Shown: positions 29,093 to 37,072, counted from the first letter of the stretch. The stretch: 64,000 nt of DNA from Halorubrum sp. 48-1-W (GCF_003287355.1 NZ_QMIM01000019.1:27531-91530); one strand, 5' to 3'. The notes: generated by a model from the letters alone, not told the origin. Made by a program: numbers and translations.

Positions 29093-29300
29093 TTTATTGC
29101 GCCGTGCGTCGCCCTCGCGACAGCGAGGCGCAGAGCGCCTCTGGTAGCCGGCGGCGGAGCCGCCGGCGACTGTCCCTTTCAGTCCCGCCCCGCTCCTCAT
29201 ACCTCCCCAGCCTCGCCGCTCACGCCCTTCGGGCGTTTGCGGCGTCTCGCGCGCGCGCTCCTCGCGCCCACAGGGCGCTCGGAGGCACGCGCCACCGCAC
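29093..29300. repeat. GC-rich hairpin cluster, probable interspersed repeat
   Basis: This segment of the 476-nt gap between rpsG and aconitase contains a perfect palindrome GCCGGCGGC-GGA-GCCGCCGGC (29147-29167), ACGCCC-TTCG-GGGCGT-like hairpin at 29222-29236, a CGCGCGCG run and GCCTC...GAGGC pairs. I recall similar blocks recurring between genes in Halorubrum genomes, but a search is needed. No coding frame with protein-like composition is seen; 29301-29497 is A/T-richer and shows no gene. Confidence 0.6.
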
Positions 29301-29497
29301 AGTATCTCTAAATAATCGTCGCTGTCGCTCAAGTCTACTTAAATACCACATTCTGTCGATCAATTGTAACACCCACTCCCGCTCTTGTTCACACCGAGAT
29401 CGATGGCGTTCCGCGATTCACGGGGCCATCGCTAGAAGACGAGACGACAAAAATAGCGAAACGGCAGATCCGAGTCTCGCGTCGACGAACGGCGCGC

Positions 29498-31480
29498 TCA
29501 GTCGTCGGCCGGCGCGGCGTCGGAGCCGCCGTCGTGTTGCTTTTTGACCCACGAGAGCTTGCCGCCGGACGCGAGGATCTCGCGTTCGCGCTCGGAGGCG
29601 TCGAGCTCGGCGGTGAACTCCCAGTCCTCGTTCACGCGCGCGGTGAACTCCGTCTGGCCGGAGTTGACGCCGGCGGGCACGTCGTCGACGATCTGGATGT
29701 CGTCGCCCTGCTCGATCGCGTCGTACGTCTCCGCGTCGATGGCGAGCGGGACGATCCCGAAGTTGAACAGGTTCGCCTTGTGGATGCGCGCGAAGCTCTG
29801 TGCGAAGACGGCCTCGATGCCGAGGTACATCGGACAGAGCGCGGCGTGTTCACGCGAGGAGCCCTGGCCGTAGTTCTCGCCGGCGACGAGGACGCCGCCG
29901 TCGGCGTCGAGCGCACGCTGTGCGAACGTGTCGTCGACGCGCGAGAGCGTGAACTCCGAGAGCTTCTCGATGTTCGATCGGAACTTCAGGATGTCCGCGG
30001 TCGCCGGGATGATGTGGTCGGTGGTGATGTTGTCCTCCATCTTGAGGAGCGCCTCGCCGCCGTCCACGTCGATCCCCTCTTTGAGCGGCACGTCGCCGAT
30101 GTTCGGCCCCTTGACGAGGCCGTCGTCGATGGCTTCCTCGGGCGAGATGATGTCGGAATCGGACTGACCCATCCCCGGGCCGTACTTCGTCCCCATCTCG
30201 AGGCCGGGCGCCTCGAGGTCGCCGAGTTCGTCGGCTAGGTCACGCGGGTCGACGATCTCGCCGGTGATGGCCGCCGCGGTGGCGACCTCGGGCGAACAGA
30301 GGAAGACGGAGTCGTCCTCGATGCCGGAGCGACCCTCGAAGTTACGGTTGAAGGTGCGCAGCGAGACGGAGTCGGAGGCGGGCACGTGGCCGATGCCGAT
30401 GCAGGCCCCGCACGTCGCCTCGGAGAAGTTGACGCCGGCCGCCATCATCTCCGCGGTCCAGCCCTCGCGGGCCAGCATCTCGGAGGCCTGCTTGGAGCCG
30501 GGCGCGACGATCATCTCGGTCCCCTTGCCCACCTCGCGGCCCTCGAGCATCTTCGCGCTGGGGAGGATGTCCTCGTAGGCGCCGTTCGTACAGGAACCGA
30601 TGATGACCTGCTCGACGTCCATTCCCTCGTACTCGCTCACGGGCGCGACGTTGTCGGGCATCGACGGCGCGGCGACGAGCGGCTCGAGGTCGTCGAGGTC
30701 GACCTCGATCGTCTCCGCGTACTCGGCGTCGTCGTCGGGTTCGAGTTCGACGAACTCCTCCTCGCGGTCCTGGCGCGCGAGCCAGTCCTTCGTCTTCTCG
30801 TCGGTGCCGAAGATGGAGGAGGTCGCGCCGAGCTCGGTGCCGAGGTTCGTGATCGTCGTCCGCTCGGGGATCGTGAGGTTCTCCGCGCCGGGGCCGGTGT
30901 ACTCGAAGATCTTGCCGACGCCGCCCTTGACGGTCAGCTCGCCGAGCAGGTGGAGCGCGATGTCCTTCGCGGTCGCCCACTCGGGTAGCTCGCCCTCGAG
31001 GTGGACGTTGACGACCTCGGGCATCTCGACGTAGTAGGGGCCGCCACCCATGGCGACGGCGATGTCGAGTCCGCCCGCACCGATCGCGAGCTGGCCGAGC
31101 CCCCCGGGCGTCGGGGTGTGCGAGTCCGAACCGAGGAGGGTCTTGCCGGGCGCGGCGAAGTTCTCCTTGTGGACCTGGTGGCAGATGCCGTTACCGGGCC
31201 GGGAGAAGTACGCGCCGTAGGTGCCCGCCGCGGAGCGGAGGAAGCGGTGGTCGTCGGTGTTCTTGAAGTCGAACTGGTACGTCTGGTGGTCACAGTACTG
31301 CGCGGCGAGTTCGGTCTGGACCTCGTCCAGATCCAGCGCCTCGAACTGGAGCCAGACCATCGTCCCCGTGGTGTCCTGTGTGAGCACCTGGTCGATCTCG
31401 ATGCCGATCTCCTCGCCGGGGGTCAGCTCCCCTTCGACGAGATGGTCGCCGAGGATCTTCTCCGCGATCGTCTTTCCCAT
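29498..31480 (-). CDS. acn: Aconitate hydratase
   Basis: The 660-residue enzyme interconverts citrate and isocitrate in the citric acid cycle. Its 4Fe-4S cysteines are visible in IIGSCTNGAYEDI and EATCGACIGIGHVP. LLGSDSHTPTPGGLGQLAIGAGG is the class signature, and the swivel domain follows with GENYGQGSSREHAALCPMYLG and AQSFARIHKANLFNFGI. The length and single-chain layout match the aconitase A-like prokaryotic group seen in haloarchaea. The ATG at 31480 is fixed by TTTTATATT at 31505-31516; the frame is open further upstream but lacks homology-like sequence. Confidence 0.97.
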   Translation of the reverse strand: MGKTIAEKILGDHLVEGELTPGEEIGIEIDQVLTQDTTGTMVWLQFEALDLDEVQTELAAQYCDHQTYQFDFKNTDDHRFLRSAAGTYGAYFSRPGNGICHQVHKENFAAPGKTLLGSDSHTPTPGGLGQLAIGAGGLDIAVAMGGGPYYVEMPEVVNVHLEGELPEWATAKDIALHLLGELTVKGGVGKIFEYTGPGAENLTIPERTTITNLGTELGATSSIFGTDEKTKDWLARQDREEEFVELEPDDDAEYAETIEVDLDDLEPLVAAPSMPDNVAPVSEYEGMDVEQVIIGSCTNGAYEDILPSAKMLEGREVGKGTEMIVAPGSKQASEMLAREGWTAEMMAAGVNFSEATCGACIGIGHVPASDSVSLRTFNRNFEGRSGIEDDSVFLCSPEVATAAAITGEIVDPRDLADELGDLEAPGLEMGTKYGPGMGQSDSDIISPEEAIDDGLVKGPNIGDVPLKEGIDVDGGEALLKMEDNITTDHIIPATADILKFRSNIEKLSEFTLSRVDDTFAQRALDADGGVLVAGENYGQGSSREHAALCPMYLGIEAVFAQSFARIHKANLFNFGIVPLAIDAETYDAIEQGDDIQIVDDVPAGVNSGQTEFTARVNEDWEFTAELDASEREREILASGGKLSWVKKQHDGGSDAAPADD

Positions 31481-31504
31481 ATCGGTCGAAGATGGCCGTC
31501 CCGT

Positions 31505-31516
31505 GAATATAAAACC
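31505..31516 (-). promoter_or_regulatory. TATA box of aconitase
   Basis: GGTTTTATATTC on the minus strand lies 25-36 nt upstream of the aconitase ATG, the strongest TATA sequence in this part of the window. Confidence 0.75.
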
Positions 31517-31683
31517 CGCGAGTGTTCCGACGGATCGACCGTGTGGAACCGTCGGATCCAGCAAAACTTGAACGAACCCGGCCGTGATGACACACCGAAC
31601 GGAGGCGTCTTCGGGGGCGGAGACCCGGGTTCACGGCGCGCGCGGACGACACGGTTTTGCCCCCGCCGCGGCTCCGGTGTAAC

Positions 31684-32157
31684 ATGTTCGAATCGGGGGA
31701 GTCGGTGGCGGCAGTTTTGGAGGCGGCGGGCGCGACGCTCGAGCCGGAGCAGCGACAGCCGAACGGCGTCGACCTCACTGTCGGAGCCGTCTTCCGACAG
31801 ACGGAGCGAGGACGGATCGGCCGCGACGGGAAACGCGTCGGCGACCGGTCCGCGATCGACCCCGACGACGGCGCGTATCGGCTCGATGCCGGGACGTACG
31901 TCGTCCGCTACGGCGAACCGGTCGGGATCCCCGAGGACCACGTCGGGTTCGTCCTCCCGCGGTCGACGCTGCTTCGGAACTCCTGCACGCTCGATACGGC
32001 CGTCTGGGACGCCGGGTACGAGGGCGTCGGCGAGGGACGGCTCGACGTGGGCCACCCGATCGACGTCGAACCCGGCGCGCGGATCGCCCAGTTGGTGCTC
32101 GCCCGTGCGGACCACGACGGGACGTACGACGGCGACTACCAGTCCGAGGGGCTCTGA
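31684..32157 (+). CDS. dut: Archaeal dUTPase (dCTP deaminase family)
   Basis: The 157-residue trimeric enzyme most likely hydrolyses dUTP to dUMP, keeping uracil out of DNA. Motifs are QPNGVDLTVGAVF, YVVRYGEPVGIPEDHVGFVLPRSTLLRNS and LDTAVWDAGYEGVGEG, ending ARIAQLVLARADHDGTYDGDYQ. The sequence resembles the archaeal dUTPase subgroup of the dCTP deaminase family: the position where deaminases hold the TLE glutamate reads LDV. Bifunctional activity therefore looks unlikely, though it is not excluded. A T-rich box ACGGTTTTGCC lies about 29 nt upstream of this ATG and supports the start. It functions alongside the uracil glycosylase at 8.9 kb in the same protective logic. Confidence 0.85.
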   Translation: MFESGESVAAVLEAAGATLEPEQRQPNGVDLTVGAVFRQTERGRIGRDGKRVGDRSAIDPDDGAYRLDAGTYVVRYGEPVGIPEDHVGFVLPRSTLLRNSCTLDTAVWDAGYEGVGEGRLDVGHPIDVEPGARIAQLVLARADHDGTYDGDYQSEGL

Positions 32158-32180
32158 GCGGGGCGGAACCGCCCCGGGAA

Positions 32181-32555
32181 TCACCCGGCGTCCCAGTCGC
32201 CGCCCACGCGGTCGATCCCCATCATCTCCTCGCCCGCGTGTTCGGTGAACACGACCTTGCAGTTCGGTTCGGGCACGTCGAATGCCTCGACGGCGTGTTC
32301 CATGACGGCGAGCGCGAACGCCCGCTTGTACTCGAAGGGCCGGCCCTCCCTGATCTCCGCGTCGAGGAACAACAGCGGTCCGGGAACCGCACGGCCGAGC
32401 GACACCGCCGAACGGTCGTGTTCGCGAACCACGACCGCGACGTGGCCGGCGGTCGTCTCCATCTCCACGACGTACCGGTCGGTGACGAACGCCGTGAACT
32501 CGTCCCGCTGCCCAGGGGACAGCGAGAGCGTCGTATCGAACTGTAAGAGCGGCAT
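32181..32555 (-). CDS. Tautomerase-superfamily (MIF/4-OT-like) small protein
   Basis: The 124-residue protein begins MPLLQFDTTLSLS; removal of Met would expose Pro1, the catalytic base of the tautomerase superfamily. The beta-alpha-beta pattern recurs twice (FDTTLSLSPGQRDEFTAFVTDRYV, then LLFLDAEIREGRP...RAFALAVMEHAVEAFDV), as in MIF-like or CHMI-like monomers that form trimers. The C-terminal NCKVVFTEHAGEEMMG is also typical. The substrate is unknown. GACTCAAACG about 27 nt upstream may be the promoter. It converges on dut with a 23-nt gap. Confidence 0.72.
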   Translation of the reverse strand: MPLLQFDTTLSLSPGQRDEFTAFVTDRYVVEMETTAGHVAVVVREHDRSAVSLGRAVPGPLLFLDAEIREGRPFEYKRAFALAVMEHAVEAFDVPEPNCKVVFTEHAGEEMMGIDRVGGDWDAG

Positions 32556-32628
32556 ACCCGACGGTCGGGGCTGGCGCGTTTGAGTCCCCCGATCGACGGG
32601 GTGCGACAGCTCGCGGTTCGAAAGGAAC

Positions 32629-32715
32629 GAACGCCCCCGCGTGCCGGGAAAAGGTGGCACGCGGGAGCGTTCAGTAGGTCCCCGCTGACGCTTCGGCCCT
32701 CCAAGCGAAGCGTCA
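32629..32715. other. Two strong adjacent hairpins
   Basis: First hairpin: GAACGC and CCCGCGTGCC (32629-32645) pair with GGCACGCGGG and GCGTTC (32656-32672), 16 bp with one mismatch around a 10-nt loop. Second hairpin: TGACGCTTCG (32686-32695) pairs perfectly with CGAAGCGTCA (32706-32715). They lie upstream of the tautomerase gene on one strand and at the left side of a suspected IS605-like remnant on the other, and could be its left-end structure or a structured RNA. Confidence 0.8.
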
Positions 32716-32719
32716 CTTG

Positions 32720-33146
32720 ACAGCAGACACGTGAACCACTTAACGGTGCCGGGGGCGGCAGATACCTCGTGTTAACGATGTTCGTTTATTTAATAACCAT
32801 GAGGGACCGCGCGGTGGGGGTGACCGACGGCTGCGATCTGCTCGCCCGGACGACGACCGCGCTCGCGTCGCTCGGGGACGACGAGGTCCACGAAGTCAGT
32901 GAGCGATCGGGGCGGACGACCTCCTTCACGTCGAGGAAGGGGACTCCGCGCTACCGCTTCAGTCGACGCACGCGGTCGTCTCCCACGCTTTCAACTCGAA
33001 CCGCGGAGGGTACTATTCCCGAGAAAGGGATGGATCTCGACGGTTTCGCGGACGGGGAACCGATCGGTCTCCGGAAGCGAACGGACCGCGTCGCCTACAG
33101 AGAATACAGGAGAGAGCCCACGACTTCAGTCGGGGGAGGAGGTCAA
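32720..33146 (+). mobile_element. Candidate IS605/IS1341-type remnant with right end
   Basis: No intact gene fits 32720-33142. The segment ends AGAGCCCACGACTTCAGTCG and GGGGAGGAGGTCAAGG, the layout of IS200/IS605-group right ends in haloarchaea (small hairpin with CTTCAG, then GGA-GATGTCAAG-like terminus). One plus-strand frame gives ERAHDFSRGRRSR just before the end, the usual read-through of such ends. An A/T-rich stretch (TTCGTTTATTTAATAACCATG, 32780-32800) may be an old promoter. No TnpA or TnpB catalytic region is left. The final GTCAAG contains the stop codon of the CBS gene on the other strand. Confidence 0.5.
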
Positions 33147-33550
33147 GGCGTCACCGGATCGGTGCCCGAGACGTACGCCGCGAAATCCGAGGTGGTGATG
33201 ATCCCGATCGGCGCGCCATCGCCGTCGACGACCGGAACGTGGTGGAACCCGTGGTCGATCATGGTGGCGGCGACCGCCATGACGGAGTCCTGTGCGTCCG
33301 CCGTGATCGGGTCGGGCGTCATGTAGCGTTCGACGGTCGTCTCGGCTTTGGGCTGGCTCTTCGCGACGATCTCGACGAAGTCGGTGGTGGTGAGGATCCC
33401 GACCAGCCGGCCGTCCTCGACGACGAGCGCGGAGCTGATGTCGTTGTCCAGCAGGACGGCCGCGGCGTTCTCGACGAGCGTGTCCGGCGTCACGGTGTGG
33501 AGGTCGGTCGTCATCAGTCGGGCGACGAAGACGTCTTCTATCCCGTTCAT
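33143..33550 (-). CDS. Two-CBS-domain protein
   Basis: The 135-residue protein consists of a single Bateman module: CBS1 (VARLMTTDLHTVTPDTLVENAA to VVEDGRLVGILTTTDFVEI) and CBS2 (VERYMTPDPITADAQDSV to VVDGDGAPIGIITTSDFAAYV). Such stand-alone modules bind adenine nucleotides or S-adenosylmethionine and act as sensors, but the partner is unknown. GCTTATACGG about 27 nt upstream is the likely promoter. The coding sequence ends GTGACGCCTTGA, and this TGA lies within the end of the adjacent IS605-like remnant, so the original C-terminus may have been changed by an insertion. Confidence 0.9.
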   Translation of the reverse strand: MNGIEDVFVARLMTTDLHTVTPDTLVENAAAVLLDNDISSALVVEDGRLVGILTTTDFVEIVAKSQPKAETTVERYMTPDPITADAQDSVMAVAATMIDHGFHHVPVVDGDGAPIGIITTSDFAAYVSGTDPVTP

Positions 33551-33622
33551 ACGTGAGGATCCCGCCGTCGCCGTATAAGCGTTCTCACGGCCCGGCTGTC
33601 GGCGATCCCGCGGGTTCCCCGC

Positions 33623-34579
33623 TCACCGGAACCGCGAGAGTCCCGACTGCCTGCGCGGACCGTCGCCGTCCGGATCCGCGACCCACGCCGTCCGTTCGTC
33701 GCGGAGGCGGTCGCGGTCGAGCGCCGGCGGATCCCCGGGGTCGCGTTCGGGACAGCTGTGACCGCACTCCCGGCCGGGGTCGACGACCCGGTCGAAGCGG
33801 GTACAGTAGGGGCGGCCGTCGTCGGTGACCGTCGCGTTCGCGCAGGCGGGCGGGTCGGGCCGCCACCCCTTCCCGTAGGCCCGCTCGGCGATCCGGCGGC
33901 GCTTCCGCGCCTTCGCTCTGGGCGGGACGAGCGCGACGTCCGTCCGGACCGATCGCTCCTCGCGGATCTCGACGCCGGGCGCGTCGGGTTCGAGCAGGGT
34001 CGGCTCGCGAACCACCTCGCGCTCGCCCGTCTCCGGGTCGAACCGCCAGATGCCGACCGGGTCGGGGATCCGGTTGAGGTGTGCGCGGGTGACGTACGAG
34101 GCAGTCGCGAGCACGACCGTCTCGAAGAGCCCGAGCGCCACGTCGTACCGGAGCTGGGCTGTCAACTCGCCCGGCGTCCCCAGGTCGGGCTTGTTCTCGA
34201 TGGCGGTCAGCGACCCCACCCAGTCGTCGGGGTAGCGGGCGGACGCGCGCACGACCGGCCGTCCGTTCCGTCGCTCGCGTTCGAGGTAGCCGGCCTCGAC
34301 GGCGGCGTCGACGACCGCGTTCGCACGCTCCGGCGGGAGGTCGAACGCGTCGGCGACGGGGACGGCCTCGCCGGGGCCGACACGCGCCTCGATCGCCGTC
34401 GCCGGGATCCGATCGGGCGTCAGCGCGGTCCGCGCGTCGAAGCCGGGTCCCGGCGTCACCACGCAGACGTCGACGATCCGCGCCCCCGGTCGGGTCACGC
34501 CCGCGCCGAGCTGGCGGGCGACCACCCGGTCGGGTGACTCGAGGGCCGAACACAGGGCCAGCTCGAACCGGAACTCCAT
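33623..34579 (-). CDS. DUF5787-type haloarchaeal protein
   Basis: The 318-residue protein begins MEFRFELALCSALES and continues VARQLGAGV and RIVDVCVVTPGPGFDART, the N-terminal pattern I associate with DUF5787. It has a winged-helix-like part (AFDLPPERANAVVDAAVEAGYLERE), a central AIENKPDLGTPGELTAQLRYD resembling a nuclease-like E-x-K strand, and a C-terminal cysteine set (PPACAN, GRPYCTRF, GRECGHSCPERD) that could bind zinc. This combination suggests a nucleic-acid enzyme, but no function is known. The start is chosen by homology-like sequence; the frame continues upstream over the divergent gene at 34656. Confidence 0.72.
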   Translation of the reverse strand: MEFRFELALCSALESPDRVVARQLGAGVTRPGARIVDVCVVTPGPGFDARTALTPDRIPATAIEARVGPGEAVPVADAFDLPPERANAVVDAAVEAGYLERERRNGRPVVRASARYPDDWVGSLTAIENKPDLGTPGELTAQLRYDVALGLFETVVLATASYVTRAHLNRIPDPVGIWRFDPETGEREVVREPTLLEPDAPGVEIREERSVRTDVALVPPRAKARKRRRIAERAYGKGWRPDPPACANATVTDDGRPYCTRFDRVVDPGRECGHSCPERDPGDPPALDRDRLRDERTAWVADPDGDGPRRQSGLSRFR

Positions 34580-34655
34580 GTCCGGGAGGGAGGGTCGCCG
34601 TGGGGTAAAACGCGTCGGCCGAAACCCGTATTCGCCGTCGCCGTCTACCCCAGGT

Positions 34656-35045
34656 ATGCGCCCGGTCACGCGGAACCTCCTCGTCGCCATTGCGGTGGTC
34701 GCGCTCGCGCTGCTGGCGCTGGGTGCGTTGCCGAGCTACCTCGGGAGCGGCGACCCCTACTACCTCACCGCCGAGCCGATCGAGACCGACGAACCGACGG
34801 CGAACGCCACCGACCTCTCCGAGCGGCGCTACCCGTACCTGACGGGCGCGATCACGAGCGACGACGGTCGTTCCGAACCGTACCTGATGGGACCGTACGG
34901 GCTGAAGGAGTGGTTCACACACACGCCGTTCGACGAGGTCGACGCGCTCACCCGGCGCACGCCGGCTGCCGAGACGGACGGTGGTGTCCGGGTCGAGCGC
35001 GACGGGGAAACGTATTACGTCGAGGTCACGCAGTCCCCGACATGA
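34656..35045 (+). CDS. Small membrane-anchored protein of unknown function
   Basis: The 129-residue protein has one N-terminal membrane helix (LLVAIAVVALALLALGALPSYL, about residues 9-30) followed by an outside domain with conserved-looking DPYYLTAEPIE, RYPYLTGAI and GPYGLKEWFTHTPFDEVDAL. The helix plus the aromatic-rich domain suggests an extracytoplasmic protein; no family can be named. It overlaps the start of the Nudix gene by 4 nt (ATGA), so the pair is probably co-translated. The ATG at 34656 is 77 nt from the divergent DUF5787 start. Confidence 0.7.
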   Translation: MRPVTRNLLVAIAVVALALLALGALPSYLGSGDPYYLTAEPIETDEPTANATDLSERRYPYLTGAITSDDGRSEPYLMGPYGLKEWFTHTPFDEVDALTRRTPAAETDGGVRVERDGETYYVEVTQSPT

Positions 35046-35764
35046 GCGACGACGGGCCGACGGACGACGCACCCCTGGACGATACACCCGCGGACGACGC
35101 ACCCCTGGACGATACGCCCGCGGACGACCCGCCCGCGGGAGACGAACCCCGGGACGACGCGCCCGCCGACCGCGCTGCGAGCGACCTGCGCGACCTCCCG
35201 GCGTTCGCCGACGGGCGGCTTCACTCGCTGCCGGGCGAGCCGGAGTGGCCGGTCCGGGAGGTCGCCGTCGAGTACGACTCCGGCTGGTTCGTCGGCGGGT
35301 ACGACCGGGTCGAACAGCCGGACGGGACGGAGAAGAAGTACTACTGGGCCGAGCTCCCGCCCGCGACGGTCGTGGTCGCGGTCGCCGACGGCCGGGTGTT
35401 GTTCGTCGAGCAGTACCGCCCGACGGTGCGGAACACCCAGCTCGAGTTGCCGGCCGGGATCGTCGAACCCGGCGAGTCCTACACCGCTGCGGGAGCCCGC
35501 GAACTCGCCGAGGAGACCGGCTTCTCCCCCTCGTCGACGACCCTGCTCCAGGAGGTGTGGTGTTCGACCGGCGTGTTGCGTCACCGGCGTGGGTACGTGT
35601 TCGCCGAGGGGCTGGAGGCTGTCGACGTCGACGCCGACAGCAACGAGTTCCTCGTCCCGCGGACCGTGCCGATCGACGAGGCGCTCGCGACCGTCCGGGA
35701 GCCGCCGACGAACGACGCGACGCTGGAGGGACTGTTGTTGGCCGACCACGAGGGACTGCTGTAG
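35042..35764 (+). CDS. Nudix hydrolase, ADP-ribose pyrophosphatase-like
   Basis: The 240-residue protein has a complete Nudix box, GIVEPGESYTAAGARELAEETGF (about 139-161, Glu145, Arg153, Glu154, Glu157, Glu158), preceded by VVVAVADGRVLFVEQYRPTVRNTQLELPAG. The latter segment is typical of ADP-sugar pyrophosphatases. The first 50 residues are a repetitive acidic tail from a 30-bp tandem repeat (35061-35120) encoding DDAPLDDTPA. It starts within the stop of the membrane gene upstream. The end of the gene is copied into a 24-bp tandem array that begins five codons before the stop. Confidence 0.9.
   Translation: MSDDGPTDDAPLDDTPADDAPLDDTPADDPPAGDEPRDDAPADRAASDLRDLPAFADGRLHSLPGEPEWPVREVAVEYDSGWFVGGYDRVEQPDGTEKKYYWAELPPATVVVAVADGRVLFVEQYRPTVRNTQLELPAGIVEPGESYTAAGARELAEETGFSPSSTTLLQEVWCSTGVLRHRRGYVFAEGLEAVDVDADSNEFLVPRTVPIDEALATVREPPTNDATLEGLLLADHEGLL
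35061..35120. repeat. 30-bp tandem repeat in the Nudix N-terminus
   Basis: Two copies, 35061-35090 and 35091-35120, differ at one base and encode repeated DDAPLDDTPA. The repeat is in frame. Confidence 0.9.
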
Positions 35765-35869
35765 CCCTCCCGCGAGGGACTGCTGTAGCCCTCCCGCGAG
35801 GGACAGTTGTAGGCCTCCCACGAGGGACAGTTGTAGGCCTCCCACGAGGGACAGTTGTAGGCCTCCCAC
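35750..35869. repeat. Five 24-bp tandem repeats spanning the Nudix stop codon
   Basis: Units begin at 35750, 35774, 35798, 35822 and 35846. The first two read GAGGGACTGCTGTAGCCCTC plus CCGC, the last three GAGGGACAGTTGTAGGCCTC plus CCAC. Unit 1 is the real gene end (Glu-Gly-Leu-Leu-stop), so each unit carries the same in-frame TAG. There are no unique spacers, so it is not a CRISPR. Confidence 0.96.
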
Positions 35870-36008
35870 GAGGCTTTCGCCTCGGATCTCCCGTCATGCC
35901 CCGCGCCGTCGCCGTCGAACACGGACGGTTCGACGTTATTACCCCGATGGCTCGGCGGTCATACCCGAAAAAACCCGACGAACGTCCAGTTCGAAACCGG
36001 AACGGGGA

Positions 36009-36018
36009 GCTATTAGTC
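36009..36018 (+). promoter_or_regulatory. Promoter box of nadE
   Basis: AGCTATTAGT lies 23-32 nt upstream of the nadE ATG in GC-rich surroundings. Confidence 0.5.
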
Positions 36019-36040
36019 GCTGTGGCCCCTAGTTCACTTC

Positions 36041-36874
36041 ATGAGTCAGACGCCGGAGCAGTCAGTATTGCTGTCGGAGGATCCCCCGCTCGACTTACGC
36101 CTCTCGGAGACGGAGCTGGAGGAGACGCGCGAACGAATCGTCTCGTTCATCGCCGACCTCGTCGACGACGCGGGCGCCGAGGGGGCCGTCCTCGGGCTCT
36201 CGGGGGGGATCGACTCGACGCTCACCGCCCACCTCGCGGTCGAGGCGCTCGGCGAGGACGGGCTCCACGGGCTCACGATGCCCGCCGAGGTGAACGATCC
36301 GGACGTGATGAGCGACGCCGAACGGGTCGCACACGACCTCGGGATCGAGTACGACGTGGTGGAGATCCAGCCGATCGCGGAGTCCTTCTTCGGGGCGTTT
36401 CCGGAGGCCGCTGCCGACCGGACGGCGGCGGGGAACGTGTACGTCCGCACACGGGCGGTCCTGAACTACTTCGTCGCCAACGCGGAGGACCGGGTGGTGT
36501 TGGGCACGGGCAACCGTGCGGAGGCGATGACGGGCTACTTCACGAAGTACGGCGACCAGGCCGTCGACTGCAACCCGATCGGCAACCTCTACAAACAGCA
36601 GGTGCGCCAGCTCGCCGCCCACGTCGGCGTGCCCCGCGACCTCGTGATGCAGGAGCCGACCGCCGGGATGTGGGAGGGACAGACCGACGCCGAGGAGTTG
36701 GGTCTCGACTACGACATGGTCGACGCGATCCTCGCGGTTCACGTCGACGGCGGGCTCTCCCGATCGGCGACGGTCCGGGAGCTCGACGTTCCCGAGGAGG
36801 CCGTCGATCGGGTCGTCGAACTGTACGAACACAGCACGCACAAGCGGTCGATGCCGCCCGCGCCCGAGGAGTAG
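36041..36874 (+). CDS. nadE: NH3-dependent NAD+ synthetase
   Basis: The 277-residue enzyme adenylates and amidates nicotinic acid adenine dinucleotide to NAD+. The N-type ATP pyrophosphatase P-loop SGGIDST is at residues 54-60, followed by GLTMPAEVNDPDVMSDAERVA, VVLGTGNRAEAMTGYFTKYGD and PIGNLYKQQVRQLA, with EPTAGMWEGQTDAEELG near the end. No glutaminase domain is present, so free ammonia is used. Alone in its unit; the tandem 24-bp array lies upstream. Confidence 0.97.
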   Translation: MSQTPEQSVLLSEDPPLDLRLSETELEETRERIVSFIADLVDDAGAEGAVLGLSGGIDSTLTAHLAVEALGEDGLHGLTMPAEVNDPDVMSDAERVAHDLGIEYDVVEIQPIAESFFGAFPEAAADRTAAGNVYVRTRAVLNYFVANAEDRVVLGTGNRAEAMTGYFTKYGDQAVDCNPIGNLYKQQVRQLAAHVGVPRDLVMQEPTAGMWEGQTDAEELGLDYDMVDAILAVHVDGGLSRSATVRELDVPEEAVDRVVELYEHSTHKRSMPPAPEE

Positions 36875-36922
36875 ACGGATCGGCCACGCGGGTTCCGTTT
36901 TCTCGCACGCCTCGTTTCGAGG

Positions 36923-37072
36923 TCAGGCGTCGTGGGCGCGCTCCTTCGCGACCTCCGCGATCCCGGCGTTCGCGGAGCAGTTCGGACATGCGTGTATCCG
37001 GCCGCGAGCGTCCGCGAACACCCGGGCGAACCGTTCGGAGACGTGCGCCTGACAGTGCTCACACGTCGGCAT
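36923..37072 (-). CDS. 49-residue zinc-finger microprotein
   Basis: The minus strand encodes MPTCEHCQAHVSERFARVF, then HACPNCSANAGIAEVAKERA. Two CxxC pairs (Cys4/Cys7 and Cys29/Cys32) 22 residues apart form a probable zinc ribbon. The MPTC start and layout resemble the microprotein at 57768, suggesting a common DUF7563-like family of haloarchaeal zinc proteins. Function unknown; nucleic-acid or protein binding is plausible. The codon pattern is strongly GC-biased at third positions, supporting a real gene despite its size. It is 48 nt from the convergent nadE stop. Confidence 0.8.
   Translation of the reverse strand: MPTCEHCQAHVSERFARVFADARGRIHACPNCSANAGIAEVAKERAHDA

Noticed and set aside
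35750..35869. Possible CRISPR array
   Set aside because: The repeat units are contiguous and there are no unique spacers or cas genes nearby.
35581..35922. Minus-strand frame with WEAYNCPS repeats
   Set aside because: It is the antisense reading of the 24-bp array and of the Nudix gene; nothing else supports it.
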